This document shows positions 23,140 through 34,936 of a DNA stretch of 64,000 nucleotides, piece by piece (within the stretch, counting starts at the first letter, position 1; every line of letters starts with the position of its first letter). Location of the stretch: positions 55,359,596 through 55,423,595 of the forward strand of contig CM073889.1 of assembly GCA_037176705.1 (NCBI GenBank), in the 5' to 3' direction. Origin of the DNA: Molossus alvarezi (Eukaryota; Chordata; Mammalia; Chiroptera; Molossidae). The translations under genes and the position numbers were made by a program. Below the pieces are notes generated by a model, which saw only the letters and a program-made list of their open reading frames with translations, was not told the DNA's origin and did not search any database.

Positions 23140-26100
23140 ATGGCAATAAATAAGTACATATCAATAATCACCTTAAACATAAATGGATTCAATGCTCCCA
23201 TAAAGAGACACAGAGTAGCTGATTGGATAAGAAAGCATGACTCATCTATATGTTGTTTACAAGAGACCCACCTCTCAACAAAAGACTCACATAGGTTGAA
23301 AGTGAAGGGATGGAAAAAAATTTTCCAAGCAAATGGAAAGCAAAAAAAAGCTGGGGTAGCAATTCTCATATCTGAAAAAATAGATTTCAAAATGAAGACC
23401 ATAACTAGAGACAAAGAAGGCCACTACATAATATTGAAAGGGTCTATCCAACAGGAAGATATAACCTTGATAAACATATATGCACCCAATATAGGAGCAC
23501 CAAAATATATTAAAAATCTTCTGGAGGACGTCCTAGGAGAAATCGACAACAATACAATCATAGCAGGGGACTTCAACACTCCGTTGACAGCACTGGATAG
23601 ATCCTCTAGGCAAAAAATTAGCAAGGAAACAGAGACTCTAAATGAAGCACTAGACCAAATGGATTTAATAGATATCTACAGAGAATTACACCCCAAAACT
23701 ACAGAATACACATTCTTCTCAAATGCCCATGGGACATTCTCAAAGATAGACCACATGATAGGACACAAACTAAATCTCTACAAGTTCAAGAAGATTGAAA
23801 TCATATCAAGCATCTTCTCAGACCACAATGGCATGAAACTAGAAATCAATTGCAACAAGAACATGCAAAGACATTTCAACACATGGAGGCTAAATAGCAT
23901 GTTATTAAACAATGAATGGGTCACTGAGGAGATCAAGGAAGAAATTAAAAACTTCCTGGAAACCAATGAAAATGAACACACAACAACACAAAATCTATGG
24001 GATACAGCGAAAGCAGTTCTGAGAGGGAAGTTCATAGCACTACAGGACTACCTCAAAAAACAAGAAAAATTTCTAATTGACTGTCTAACCTCACAACTTA
24101 AAGAATTAGAAAGCAAACAAAAAGAAAACCCCAGAGCAAGTAGAAGGAAGGAAATAGTAAAGATCAGAGCAGAAATAAATGACATAGAGACCAAAAAAAC
24201 AATTCAAAGGATCAATGAAACAAAGAGCTGGTTTTTCGAAAAGATAAACAAGATTGATGCACCCTTAGCTAGACTCACCAAGAAACAAAGAGAGAGAACC
24301 CAAATACACAAAATGAGAAATGAAAGAGGAGAAGTAACAACCAACACCACGGAAATACAAAAGATCGTTAACAACTACTATGAACAACTATATGGCAACA
24401 AATTCGACAATCTAAGCGAAATGGACAAATTTCTAGAAACACACAGTCTCCCAAAACTATTCCCGGAAGAGATAGAAAACTTGAACAGACCAATAACAAC
24501 TAAGGAAATTGAAGAGGTAATCAAGACTCTCCCAGCAAACAAAAGCCCAGGCCCAGATGGTTTCACGGGGGAGTTTTACCGAACATTCAAAAAAGAACTA
24601 ACACCCATTCTCCTCAAACTATTTCAAAAAATTCAAGAAGAAGGAAGACTTCCAAACACGTTCTATGAGGCCAGCATAATTCTAATTCCAAAACCAGAAA
24701 AAGACACTACGAAGAAAGAAAACTACAGACCAATATCCCTGATGAACATAGACGCCAGAATCCTGAACAAAATATTAGCAAATCAGATCCAGAAATACAT
24801 CCAAAAAATTATTCACCATGACCAAGTGGGATTCATTCCAGGGATGCAAGGCTGGTACAATATTCGCAAATCAATAAACGTGATACACCACATAAACCAA
24901 ATGAAGAATAAAAACCACATGATCATATCAATAGATGCTGAAAAAGCATTCGACAAAATCCAGCATCCATTTCTGATAAAAACGCTCAGCAATGTAGGAA
25001 TAGAGGGATCATATCTCAACATAATAAAGGCCATATATGAAAGACCTACAGCCAACATCATACTCAATGGACAGAAACTAAAAACATTTCCATTAAGAAC
25101 AGGAACAAGACAGGGATGTCCACTTTCACCACTCTTATTTAACATTGTACTGGAAGTCTTAGCCACAGCAATCAGACATGAAGAAACAATAAAAGGGATC
25201 CAAATTGGAAAGGAGGAAGTGAAACTGTCATTATTTGCAGATGACATGATATTGTACATAGAAAACCCTAAAGACTCCATCAAAAATCTATTAGACTTAA
25301 TAAATGAATTTGGCAAAGTAGCAGGATACAAAATTAACGTCAAGAAATCGATGGCATTCTTGTACATCAATGATGAACTCACAGAAAGAGAAACTGAAAA
25401 AACAATCCCATTTACCATCGCGCCAAAAAAATTACGATACCTAGGAATAAACTTAACCAAAGAAGTGTAGGACCTATTTGCAGAAAATTACAGGTCATTG
25501 AAAAAAGAAATAGAGGAAGATATAAAAAAGTGGAAGCACATACCCTGTTCATGGATTGGAAGAATTAACATCATTAAAATGTCCATACTACCCAAAGCAA
25601 TCTATAGATTCAATGCAATCCCCATCAAAATACCAACGACATATTTCATAGAACTAGAACAAATACTTCAAAAGTTCATATGGAACCAAAAAAGACCCCG
25701 AATAGCCACAGCAATCTTGAAAAAGAAGGACAAAGTAGGTGGGATCACAATACCAGATATCAGGTTATACTACAAAGCGACTGTAACCAAAATAGCCTGG
25801 TACTGGCACAAGAACAGGCATATAGACCAGTGGAACAGAACTGAAAACCCAGAAATGGACCCAAGGCAATACGCTCAATTAATATTTGACAAAGGTGGCA
25901 AGAGCATACAGTGGAGTAAAGACAGCCTCTTTAATAAATGGTGTTGGGAAAATTGGACAGCTACATGCAAAAAAATGAAACTAGATCATCAACTTACACC
26001 ATATACAAAAATAAACTCAAAATGGATAAAAGACTTAAATGTAACCCGTGAATCCATAAAAATTCTAGAAGAAAATGTAGGCAACAAAATTTCGGTCATC

Positions 26101-26963
26101 ATACGGAGCAGAATTTTCACTGATACATCACCTAAGGCAACAGAAATAAAGGAGAAAATGAACACATGGGACTACATCAAACTAAAAAGCTTCTGCACAG
26201 CAAAAGAAACAATCATCAAAATGGAAAGGCAACCCACTGTATGGGAGAACATCATTGCCAATGATATATCAGATAAGGGGTTAATTTCCAATATATATAG
26301 AGTGCTCATACAACTCCACAAAAGGAAGACAAAGAACCCAATTAAAAAATGGGCAGAGGAGCTGAATAGACACCTCTCCAAACAGGACATACAAATGTCC
26401 AAGAGACATATGAAGAAATGCTCAACATCACTAATTATCAGAGAGATGCAAATTAAAACAACAATGAGGTATCACCTCACACCTGTCAGAATGGCCGCCA
26501 TCAACAAATCATCAAACAACAAGTGTGGGCGAGGGTGTGGAGAAAAGGGGACTCTAATACACTGCTGGTGGGAATGCAGACTGGTGCTGCCGCTATGGAA
26601 AACAATATGGTGCTACCTCAAAAAATTGAAAATTGAACTTCCATTTGACCCAGTGAGCCCACTGCTGGGAATATACCCTAAGAAGCCTGAAACACCAATC
26701 AGGGAGAATATATGTACCCCCATGTTCATAGCAGCACTATTTACAATAGCTAAGATCTGGAAACAGCCCAAGTGTTCACCAGTAGATGAATGGATAAAAA
26801 AGCTTGGTACATATACACAATGGAGTACTATGCAGCTGTAAGAAAGAAAGATCTCTTATCCTTTGAGACGACATGGAGGGACCTGGAAAGTATTATCCTA
26901 AGTGAAAGAAGCCAAGCAGAAAAAGACAAATACCACATGATCTCACTTATATACGGAATATAA
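23140..26963 (+). pseudogene. L1 ORF2 (endonuclease and reverse transcriptase), TAG stop and one frameshift
   Basis: ORF2p nicks target DNA and copies L1 RNA there. The start ATG at 23140 leads a frame of 1274 codons, the usual L1 length. Endonuclease residues are all present: N13, E42 (QETH), D144 and N146 (GDFNT), D228 and H229 (SDH). The reverse transcriptase has PGPDGF, the [10 protein letters not shown] region and FADD at residues 699-702. The C-terminus has the C-x3-C-x7-H-x4-C motif near 26525-26580. Lesions are an in-frame TAG at 25468-25470 (codon 777), where better copies read gaagtaaag, and a one-base deletion near 26800 that scrambles the last 55 or so residues. Confidence 0.95.
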
Positions 26964-27250
26964 TGAACATAACAGTCTGAGGAATACAGTAGACCCAGAC
27001 ATATGGAAGTAGGGCACAGACTGACATCCCTCAGAAGAGGGGATGGTGGGTGGGGGGGTGGGAAGAGATAAACCACAGAACTTATATGCATGTATGCATG
27101 ACCAATGGACATGGACAACTAAGCCGGGGACGGGGCGGAGGTGGGGGGTGCCAATGGGGTAAAAAGGTAAAAGATCTGTAACAAAAAAATAAATAAAAAT
27201 TCATAAAAAAATAAAAAATAAAAATAAAATAAAATAAAATACACACAAAG

Positions 27251-27490
27251 ATTGCTATTAAAAGTCATTATGTAATTATGACAGTATAAATGCATATTTC
27301 TTTTTCTATTGATTTAAAGAGCAATTATATAAAACAATATGTATATAATGTATTGCATGCTCTACACCACAATGAAATAAATTCACCTATAATAGTGAAA
27401 AAGAGATAGGTAGAGCAAAGTTGTATTTCAACTAAGGCAAATACTCTTGATGGCAACCTTGTTCCACAAGGACAAATAAAGAGATGGGCT
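27251..27490 (+). mobile_element. Ancient L1M/HAL1-like element, continuation
   Basis: This AT-rich sequence resumes directly after the right TSD of the full-length L1. It resembles the region after ORF1 of HAL1-like elements, with atgtaatta, tataatgtattg and similar segments. No reading frame remains. The boundary with the next L1 is approximate. Confidence 0.5.
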
Positions 27491-29127
27491 AGAAGATGCC
27501 AGTGGGCAGGACCAAAGTGAGGGTGAGTGTATGAGGGTGTGAGTGAGTGTGAGAGATAGTGTGAGTGGACTTGAGTGTAGATGAGCAATCTTGAGCAGTG
27601 CAGAAACATGGCGCAGAGGGCTCCTGTGCTGTGAATGGGGAGCAGCCGGCTACTGTAGTAAGTGGCTCATCAGGATGCTTCTCCCAGTGCAGCTAGGAAG
27701 TCCTGCTATTTTGGAAGATCCCTGGTCTTCTCCAGGAGAAAGCAGCAGGGAGTGGCTAAGTCCCAGCAACCTGAGTCTACCAGAGTGCCTTGCACCATCG
27801 AACCAGGGGACCCCGCTGTGTCAACGCAGAGGAGCAAACAGTAGAAGCACTATAGAGGTACATGTTGCAATAGCTACAACCAGCTGGGAGCCAAGCACCA
27901 TCCCCCTCAGCAGAAGCCTGATGGAAGCCCAGCACCTTCCCCTACTGCAGCAGTGACTAATCAAGAATGGAGTCCTACCCACAACAGCAACTGAGGCTGG
28001 GGAGCTGAGACACACCCCCAGAAGCAGAGGCTCTGGAGAAGACATCCATTCCCAGGCAGCAGCAGCACAAATCAACAGCTGAGGCCCATCCCCAGTGGCA
28101 TCATCAGACGCTGATCCTGAGCGGTACCCCAGCCCAAGCAGCAGCAGAGGATTGGGAGCTGAGAGCACACCCTGGCAACAGCAGCAGCAGTAGCAGTGCA
28201 AACTGGGAGCTGACATTTGCCCCCAGCAGTGACTGATCAGGAGCTGAGCCCCACCAGACACCAGCTCACACCAGCAGCACACCAGCGAGACCCACAAAAC
28301 TCATCAGTGCACCAGTGGGGCCCACACATCTCAGCAGAAAACCAGCAGGACCCACACACCCCAGAAGCACATTCATGGGACCCACACACCCCAGAAACAT
28401 ACCAGCAGGACCCAGACACCCCAGCAGTGCACTGGTTGATCCCATGCACTCTAAGAATGCTGAACACAGCAGATCAGTACAAGCCACCAGGTGTCAATCC
28501 TTGAGGACCCACAGCAGGCAAGAGATGCCACACACCAAAACAGTCTAGGAGGCACAGAAGCCTTACTTGTTACACACTGACATACCTACACATCCCAACA
28601 CCCCTCACTAGGCCTAGAATTACAAGACTGCTAAAATGCTAAAACAAATAAACAACACCCATATGAAAGAAAAGGAGGAATCACCAGAAAAGGAACTACA
28701 GAAAATGGAAGAAAGCAATTTGTCAAATAAAGAATTCAAAGCAAGAATTTTAATGGTGCTCAAACAATTTACTGAGAACTAGAAGCAACTTAAAAAAAAA
28801 AAAAGGAAAGCTCAGTGAAAACTACAACAGTTTAAAAAAAAGTTAGAAGCTATGACTAAAAATCAAGAACAAATAATGACATAGCTGTTATAAAAAATAC
28901 CTTAGAAGGATTCAATAGTAGATTAGAAGAAGCTGAAGACTGAATCAGTGAGTTAGAAGACAAGTAGAAAAAAACACTCAAATAGAGCAGCAAATGGAAA
29001 AAATTAACAAGAAAAAGGAGAGTTTAAAGGAGCTAGAGGACAATACTAGATGCAATAACATTCACATCATAGGGGTACCAAAAGGAGAAGAATCACAGAA
29101 AGAAATAGAGAACCTGTTTGAAGAAAT
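27491..29127 (+). mobile_element. Old L1 5' region: repeat-bearing 5' UTR and ORF1 N-terminal part
   Basis: The leader begins near aagatgccagtgggcaggacc and matches the start of the element at 50262 (aagatggtggaaggcaggacc). It then has CAG-rich DNA, six 30-bp tandem units (28281-28460) and, from about 28630, an ORF1 coiled-coil coding region with many stops. ORF1 ends abruptly after an ENLFEEI-like segment (29108-29127), where a younger L1 5' UTR begins. The rest of the old ORF1 is not seen on the far side of that younger L1. Confidence 0.75.
28281..28460 (+). repeat. Six 30-bp tandem repeats in the old L1 5' UTR
   Basis: Units begin at 28281, 28311, 28341, 28371, 28401 and 28431, each close to accagcaggacccacacacc plus a variable 10 bases. 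The period is exactly 30 with no indels. There are no spacers, so this is not a CRISPR array. It is probably a tandem leader or promoter repeat of an old L1 subfamily. Confidence 0.9.
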
Positions 29128-29955
29128 AATGACAGGGACTACCAAAATAGTAGTGGAGTGAATGGAAGCTACACAGACCATCTCCCAGGACCAAACTGGA
29201 ATTACAAATAAAATAAAGACATATCGTCAGGAAAAAGCAACAGAAAAGCAGCTTTTGAGGACCATATAACCAGAGACACTGACTTGATTCTGGTAGGATT
29301 GCAGAGGTGTGAGGGGGGGCTGGGAGCCCACGGACTTCAGCAGTCTTAGCTGTGAGCAGTGCCCTTGGGGTTAAAGTCCCATGCGGTTCCACAGCTCAAA
29401 GCTGGGACAGACACTAAAATAGCCACAGCCACTCACCTTGGGCTCTGGCAGAGGGAGGGCGACTGGATTGAAACTGTGTGGGGACACTCGGGATTTGGAA
29501 GGTGCTTGGAGCTTTTGCTGAGTTGCAGCCATGCAAGACGGTAGCCATCTTACTCCTTCCCAGGGTTCTGGAGAGGGGTAGTGACCCCTCCCTCGGAGAT
29601 TCAACCCCATCCAGGTGGGCCATTGAAATGAAAATTGAGGCTCACTAACAACCAGCACCTGCCCCACCCTCAGGAAATCCCCTTACTCTGAACACCTGAG
29701 GGAGTTTTTCATTCAACTAAAAACACAAGGCTCTTTAAGTAATTGCTACTAATAGCTTCCAGGCAAAAAACTACAGAAAAACTGAACCATTGCAGGGTTT
29801 GCAACTCTGCCCAAAAAAGTAAGACTTGACAGTGGTGTTTAATATGGGTCTTCCCATGCTTATTTAAAAACAGAAGAGGGAGCCACAAATACCATAATTC
29901 AAACACCCACAGGGAAAATTTCGCAAGCTCCAAAGGCCACTGTGATAGTCAAAAT

Positions 29956-30854
29956 AGTAAAACAAAGAAACAAATGCCAAATAAAAGAACAAGAGACCTA
30001 TACCGACAATGAGATAAATTTTGCAGTTAAGCAAAATAACAGAGCTAGAATTCAGAGCCATAATCTAGAGGAAGATCAAAAGTATGAGTAGGGACATCAA
30101 CATCATGAGTATAGACATAGAAATGTTGAAAATCAACCAATTGGAAATTAAAAACCACCAAGAAGAAATGAAGAATGACATAGCAGAAATAAAAAACACA
30201 TTGGAGGGTCTATAGAGCAGAGGAGAAAAAGCTGAGGACCGGATCAGTGAATTAGAAGACAGGGTAGAAAAAAAATCAATGAATCAGAAAACCTAAAAAA
30301 AAATTTTTTTTTTTAAATAGAAAGACAGCTTAAAAGAACTGTGGGACAACTGGAAATGTAATAATATTTGCATCATATAAGTCCCTGAAGAAGAAGAATA
30401 TCAGCAAGTGTTAGAGAATATATTTGAAGAAAGAGTGACAGAAAATTACCTAATTTGGTGAAGAAAGAAGGCATTCAAATTCAAGAAGCACAGAGAGCCC
30501 TAAGTAAGAAGAAACCAAACAGGCCCACACCAAGACACATAATAATTAAAATGCCAAAAAATAGAGTCAAAGAGAGAATCCTAAAAGCAGCAAGAGATAA
30601 GCAACAGGTTACTACAAAGGAACCCTCATAGGGCTATCAGCTGACTTCTCAACAGTAATACTACAGGCCAGAAGGGAATGGCACAAAGTAAACAAGGTCA
30701 TGAAAAACAAGGTTCTGAATCCAAGAATAGTCTATCCAGCAAGGCTATGATTAAAAATAGAAGGTCAAATGAAAAGCTTCCCAGACCAAAAAAGGCAAAG
30801 AGAATACATTAGCACCAAACCAGCACTCCAAAAATGTTAAAAAGACTGCTGTAA
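29956..30854 (+). pseudogene. L1 ORF1, decayed
   Basis: Aligned to the copy at 22214, the start codon is mutated (aaaatagtaaaac). Stops and indels lie in the coiled coil, and a T-rich insertion occurs near 30305-30315. The C-terminal blocks (ccaagacacat, cctaaaagcagcaagagataa, aggccagaagggaatgg) are still clear. The normal stop is at 30852-30854. Confidence 0.85.
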
Positions 30855-30899
30855 TTAGTAGAAGAAATGGGAAGAAAAATAGAACCGCACTAAACAAAA

Positions 30900-33800
30900 A
30901 TGGCAATAAATAAGTACATATCAATTATCACCTTAAATGTAAATGGATTCAATGCTCTGATAAAAAGGCACAGAATTGCTGATTGGATAAAAAAGCATGA
31001 CTCACATATATGTGGTTTACAAGAAACCCACCTCACAACAAGACTCACATAGGTTGAAAGTAAAGGAATGGAAAAAAAATCTTCCAAGCAAACAAGCAAA
31101 CAAAAAAGCTGGGGTAGCAATACTCGTATATGATAAAATAGATTTCAAAATGAAGGCCATAACTAGGGACAAAGAAGGCCAATACATATTATTGAAAGGA
31201 TCTATCCAACAGAAATAAGTAACCTTGATAAACATATATGCACCCAATATAGAAGCACCAAAATATATTAAAAATCTTCTGGAAGACTTCAAAAAAGCAA
31301 TTGACAACAATACAACCATAGCAGGGCACTTCACCATCCCACTGACATCACAGGATACATCTTCTACACAAAAAATTAACAAGAAAACACAGACTCTAAA
31401 TTAAACACTAGATCAAATGGATTTAACAGATATCTATAGATAATTACCCCCCAAAACTGCAGAATTCACATTCTTCTCAAGTACACATGGGACATTCTCA
31501 AAGATAGACCTCATTATAGGACACAAACTAAGTCTCTACAAGTTCAAAAAGATTGAAATCATGTCAAGCATCTTCTCAGATTACAATGGCATGAAAATAG
31601 AAATCAACTACAACAGGAGCATGCAAAACATTTGAAAATATGGAGGCTACATAGCATGCTATTGAACAATGAATGGGATACCATGGAGATCAAAAAAGAA
31701 TTAAGAACTTTCTGGAAACCAATGAAAATGCACACACAACACAAAATCTGTGGGATGCAGTGAAAGCACTTTTGAGAGGGAACTTCATAGCACTACCTCA
31801 AGAAGCAAAAAAATTTATAATAGACTATCTAACCTCACAACTTAAAGAACTGGAAAGAAAACCTCAGAGCAAGTAGAAGGAAGGAAATAGTAGAGATCAT
31901 AGCAGAAATAAATGATATGGAGACCAAAAAAAACAATTCAAAGAATCAATGAAACAAAGAGCTGGTTATTGGAAAAGATAAACAAGATTGATGGACCTTT
32001 AGCTAGACTCACCAAGAAACAAAAAGAGAGAACCCAAATACACAAATTCAGAAATGAAAGAAGAGAAGTAATAACTGACACCACAGAAATACAAAAGATC
32101 ATTAACAACTATTATGAACAATTATATGGCAACAAATTTGACATCTAAGCGAAATGGACAAATTTCTAGAAACACAGTTTCCCAATACTGGACAGGAAAG
32201 CGATAGAAACCTTGAACAGACTAATAATAACAAAAGAAAATGAAGAGGAAATAAAGACTCTCCCAGCAAACAAAAACCCAGGCCCAGATGGCTTCCCGAG
32301 GAGGTTTTAGCAAACATTAAAAGAAGAAGTAATACCCATACTTTTCTAACTATTTCAAACATTCAAGAAGAATGACTTCCAAACTCATTTTATGAGGCCA
32401 GCATAATTCTAATTCCAAAACCAGAAAAAGAAACTACAAAGAAAGAAAACTACAGGTCATTATTTCTGATGAACATAGATTCCAAAACCCTGAACAAAAT
32501 ACTAGCAAATCAAATCGAGCAATACATCAAAAAAATTATTCACCATGACTAAGTATGATTCACCCAGGGATGCAAGGCCTGTACAATATTTTCAAATCAA
32601 TAAATGTGATACACCACATAAATAAAATGAAGAATATAAACAACATGATCATATCAATAGATACTGAAAAAATATTTTACAAAATCCAGCACTCATTTTT
32701 GACAAAAAAAGCTTAACAATCTGGGAATAGAGGGATCATATCTCAACATAATAAAGGCCATACATGAAATATCTACAGCCAACATCATACTCAATGGGCA
32801 GAAACTAAAAGCATTTCCCTTAAGAACAAGAACAAGACAGGAATGCTCACTTTTGCCACTCTTACTTAACATAGTGTTGGAAGTCTTAGCCACAGCAATC
32901 AGAGAGGTAGGGAAAAAAGGGGGATCCAAATTGGAAAGGAGGAAGTGAAACTGTCATTATTTGAAGATTACATGATATTATACATAGAAAACCCTAAAGA
33001 CTCCATCAAAAATCTACTAGGCTTAATAAACGAATTTGGCAACGTAGCAGGATACAAAATTAACGTCAAAAAATCGACGGCATTCTTGTACACCAATGAT
33101 GAATTCACAGAAAGAGAAACTGAAAAAACAATCCCATTTACCATCGCGCCAAAAAATTAAGATACCTAGGAATAAACTTAACCAAAGAAGTAAAGGATCT
33201 ATTTGCAGAAAACTACAGGTCATTGAAAAAAGAAATAGAGGAAGATATAAAAAAGTGGAATTGTTCATGGATTGGAAGAATTAACATCATTAAAATGTCC
33301 ATATTACCCAAAGCAATCTATAGGTTCAATGCAATCCCCATCAAAATGCCAATAACATATTTCACAGGACTAGAACAAATACTTCAAACGTTCATATGGA
33401 ACCAAAAATGACCCCAAATAGCCAGAGCAATCTTCAAAAACAAAAGGACAAAGTAGGGGGGATCACAATACCAGATTTCAGGTCATACTACAAGGCTACT
33501 ATAATCAAAACAGCCTGGTACTGGCACAAGAACAGGCAGATAGACCACTGAAACAGAACAGAGAACCAAGAAATTGACCCAAAACATTAGGCTCAATTAA
33601 TATTTGACAAAAGAGGCAAGTGCATACAATGGATTAAAGACAGCCTCTTTAATAAATGGTATTGGGAAAATTGGACAGCTACATGCAAAAAAAATGAAAC
33701 TAGACCATCAACTTACACCATACATGAGAATAAACTCAAAATGGATAAGACATAAATGTGACCCATGAATCCATAAAAATTCTAGAAGAAAATGTAGGCA

Positions 33801-34680
33801 ACAAAATTTCGGACATCATACGCAACAGAATTTTCACTGATACATCACCTAAGGCAACAGAAACAAAGGAAAAAGGATCACATGGGACTACATCAAACTC
33901 AAATGCTTCTGCACAGCAAAAGATACAATCATCAAAATGGAAAGGAAATGCACTGAATGGGAGAACATCATTGCCAATGATATATCAGATAAGGGGTTAA
34001 TTTCCAATATATAGAGAGTGCTCATACAACTCAACAAGAGGAAGACAAATAACCCAATGAAAAACTGGGGAGAGGAGCTGAATAGACACCTCTTCAAACA
34101 GGACATACGAATGGCCAAGAGACATATGAAGAAATACTCATCATCACTAATCATCAGAGAGATGCAAATTAAAACAACAATGAGGTATCACTTCACACCT
34201 GTCAGAATGGCCGCCATCAACAAATCATCAAACAACAAGTGTTAGCGAGGGTGTGGAGAAAAGGGGACTTTAGTACACTGCTGGTAGGAATGCAGACTGG
34301 TGCAGCCAATATGGAAAACAATATGGTATTACCTCAAAAAATTATAAATTGAACTACCATTTGACCCAGTGATCCCGCTTCTAGGAATATACCCTAAGAA
34401 CCCTGAAACATGAATCATAAAGAATATATGTACCCCCATGTTCATGGCAGCACTATTTACAATAGCTAAGATCTGAAAACAGCCCAAGTGTCCATCAGTA
34501 GACAAATGAATAAAAAAGCAGTGGTACATATACACAATGGAGTACTATGCAGCTGTAAGAAAGAAAGATCTCTTATCCTTTGAGACGACATGGAGGGACC
34601 TGGAAAGTATTATCCTAAGTGAATCAAGCCAAGCAGAAAAAAACAAACACCACATGATCTCACTTATTTATGGAATTTAA
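30900..34680 (+). pseudogene. L1 ORF2, decayed
   Basis: The ATG at 30900 is kept and endonuclease sequence follows (QETHLTT near 31019), but the frame is broken repeatedly. In the FADD motif the bases read tttgaagattac (32958-32969), which would give FEDY, so the catalytic aspartate pair is lost. The stop position at 34678-34680 is conserved. The total length is 44 bases shorter than the intact frame. Confidence 0.88.
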
Positions 34681-34936
34681 TGAACATAACAGTTTAAGGA
34701 ATAGGAGAGACCCAGAATCATGAAAGTAGGGTACAGACTGACAATCCTTAGAGGGGGTGGGGTGTGAAGAAATAAACCACAAAACTTGTATGCATGTATG
34801 CATAATTAATGGACATGGACAACAAAGTTGGCAATGGGGTTGTGGAGATGGGGAGGAGGGAGTCAATGGCATAAAAAATAAGAAACATCTTTAACAAAAA
34901 TAAAATAAAAAATAAAAATAAAAAAGTAGAAAAAAA

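Larger units (their letters stand above)
21395..27235 (+). mobile_element. Full-length, nearly intact L1, type 1
   Basis: This 5.84-kb element has every part in order: 5' UTR (21395-22213), ORF1 (22214-23094), a short inter-ORF gap, ORF2 (23140-26963), 3' UTR and A-rich tail with an AATAAA near 27188. A perfect 15-bp TSD, aaaatacacacaaag, is at 21380-21394 and 27236-27250. It interrupts an ancient L1M/HAL1-like element. Only four coding lesions are visible: a frameshift and a stop in each ORF taken together. That suggests a young, recently mobile subfamily, although this copy cannot make complete proteins. Confidence 0.97.
29128..34936 (+). mobile_element. Decayed full-length L1, type 3
   Basis: The 5' UTR begins near gggactaccaaaatag and is followed by ORF1 remnants (29956-30854), ORF2 (30900-34680), a type 3 3' UTR (acaacaaagttggc) and an A-rich tail to about 34936. 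It is much older than the copy at 21395, with many stops and indels throughout. No TSD is visible at its ends. The left neighbour is old L1 ORF1 and the right neighbour is L1 ORF2 endonuclease sequence. Confidence 0.88.

Noticed and set aside
27591..28297. Open frames of 121 and 158 codons on opposite strands.
   Set aside because: They lie in the CAG-rich old L1 leader before its ORF1; composition explains the lack of stops.
28281..28460. Regular 30-bp repeats that might suggest a CRISPR array.
   Set aside because: Units are directly adjacent with no spacers, the host is a mammal, and the array lies in an L1 leader.
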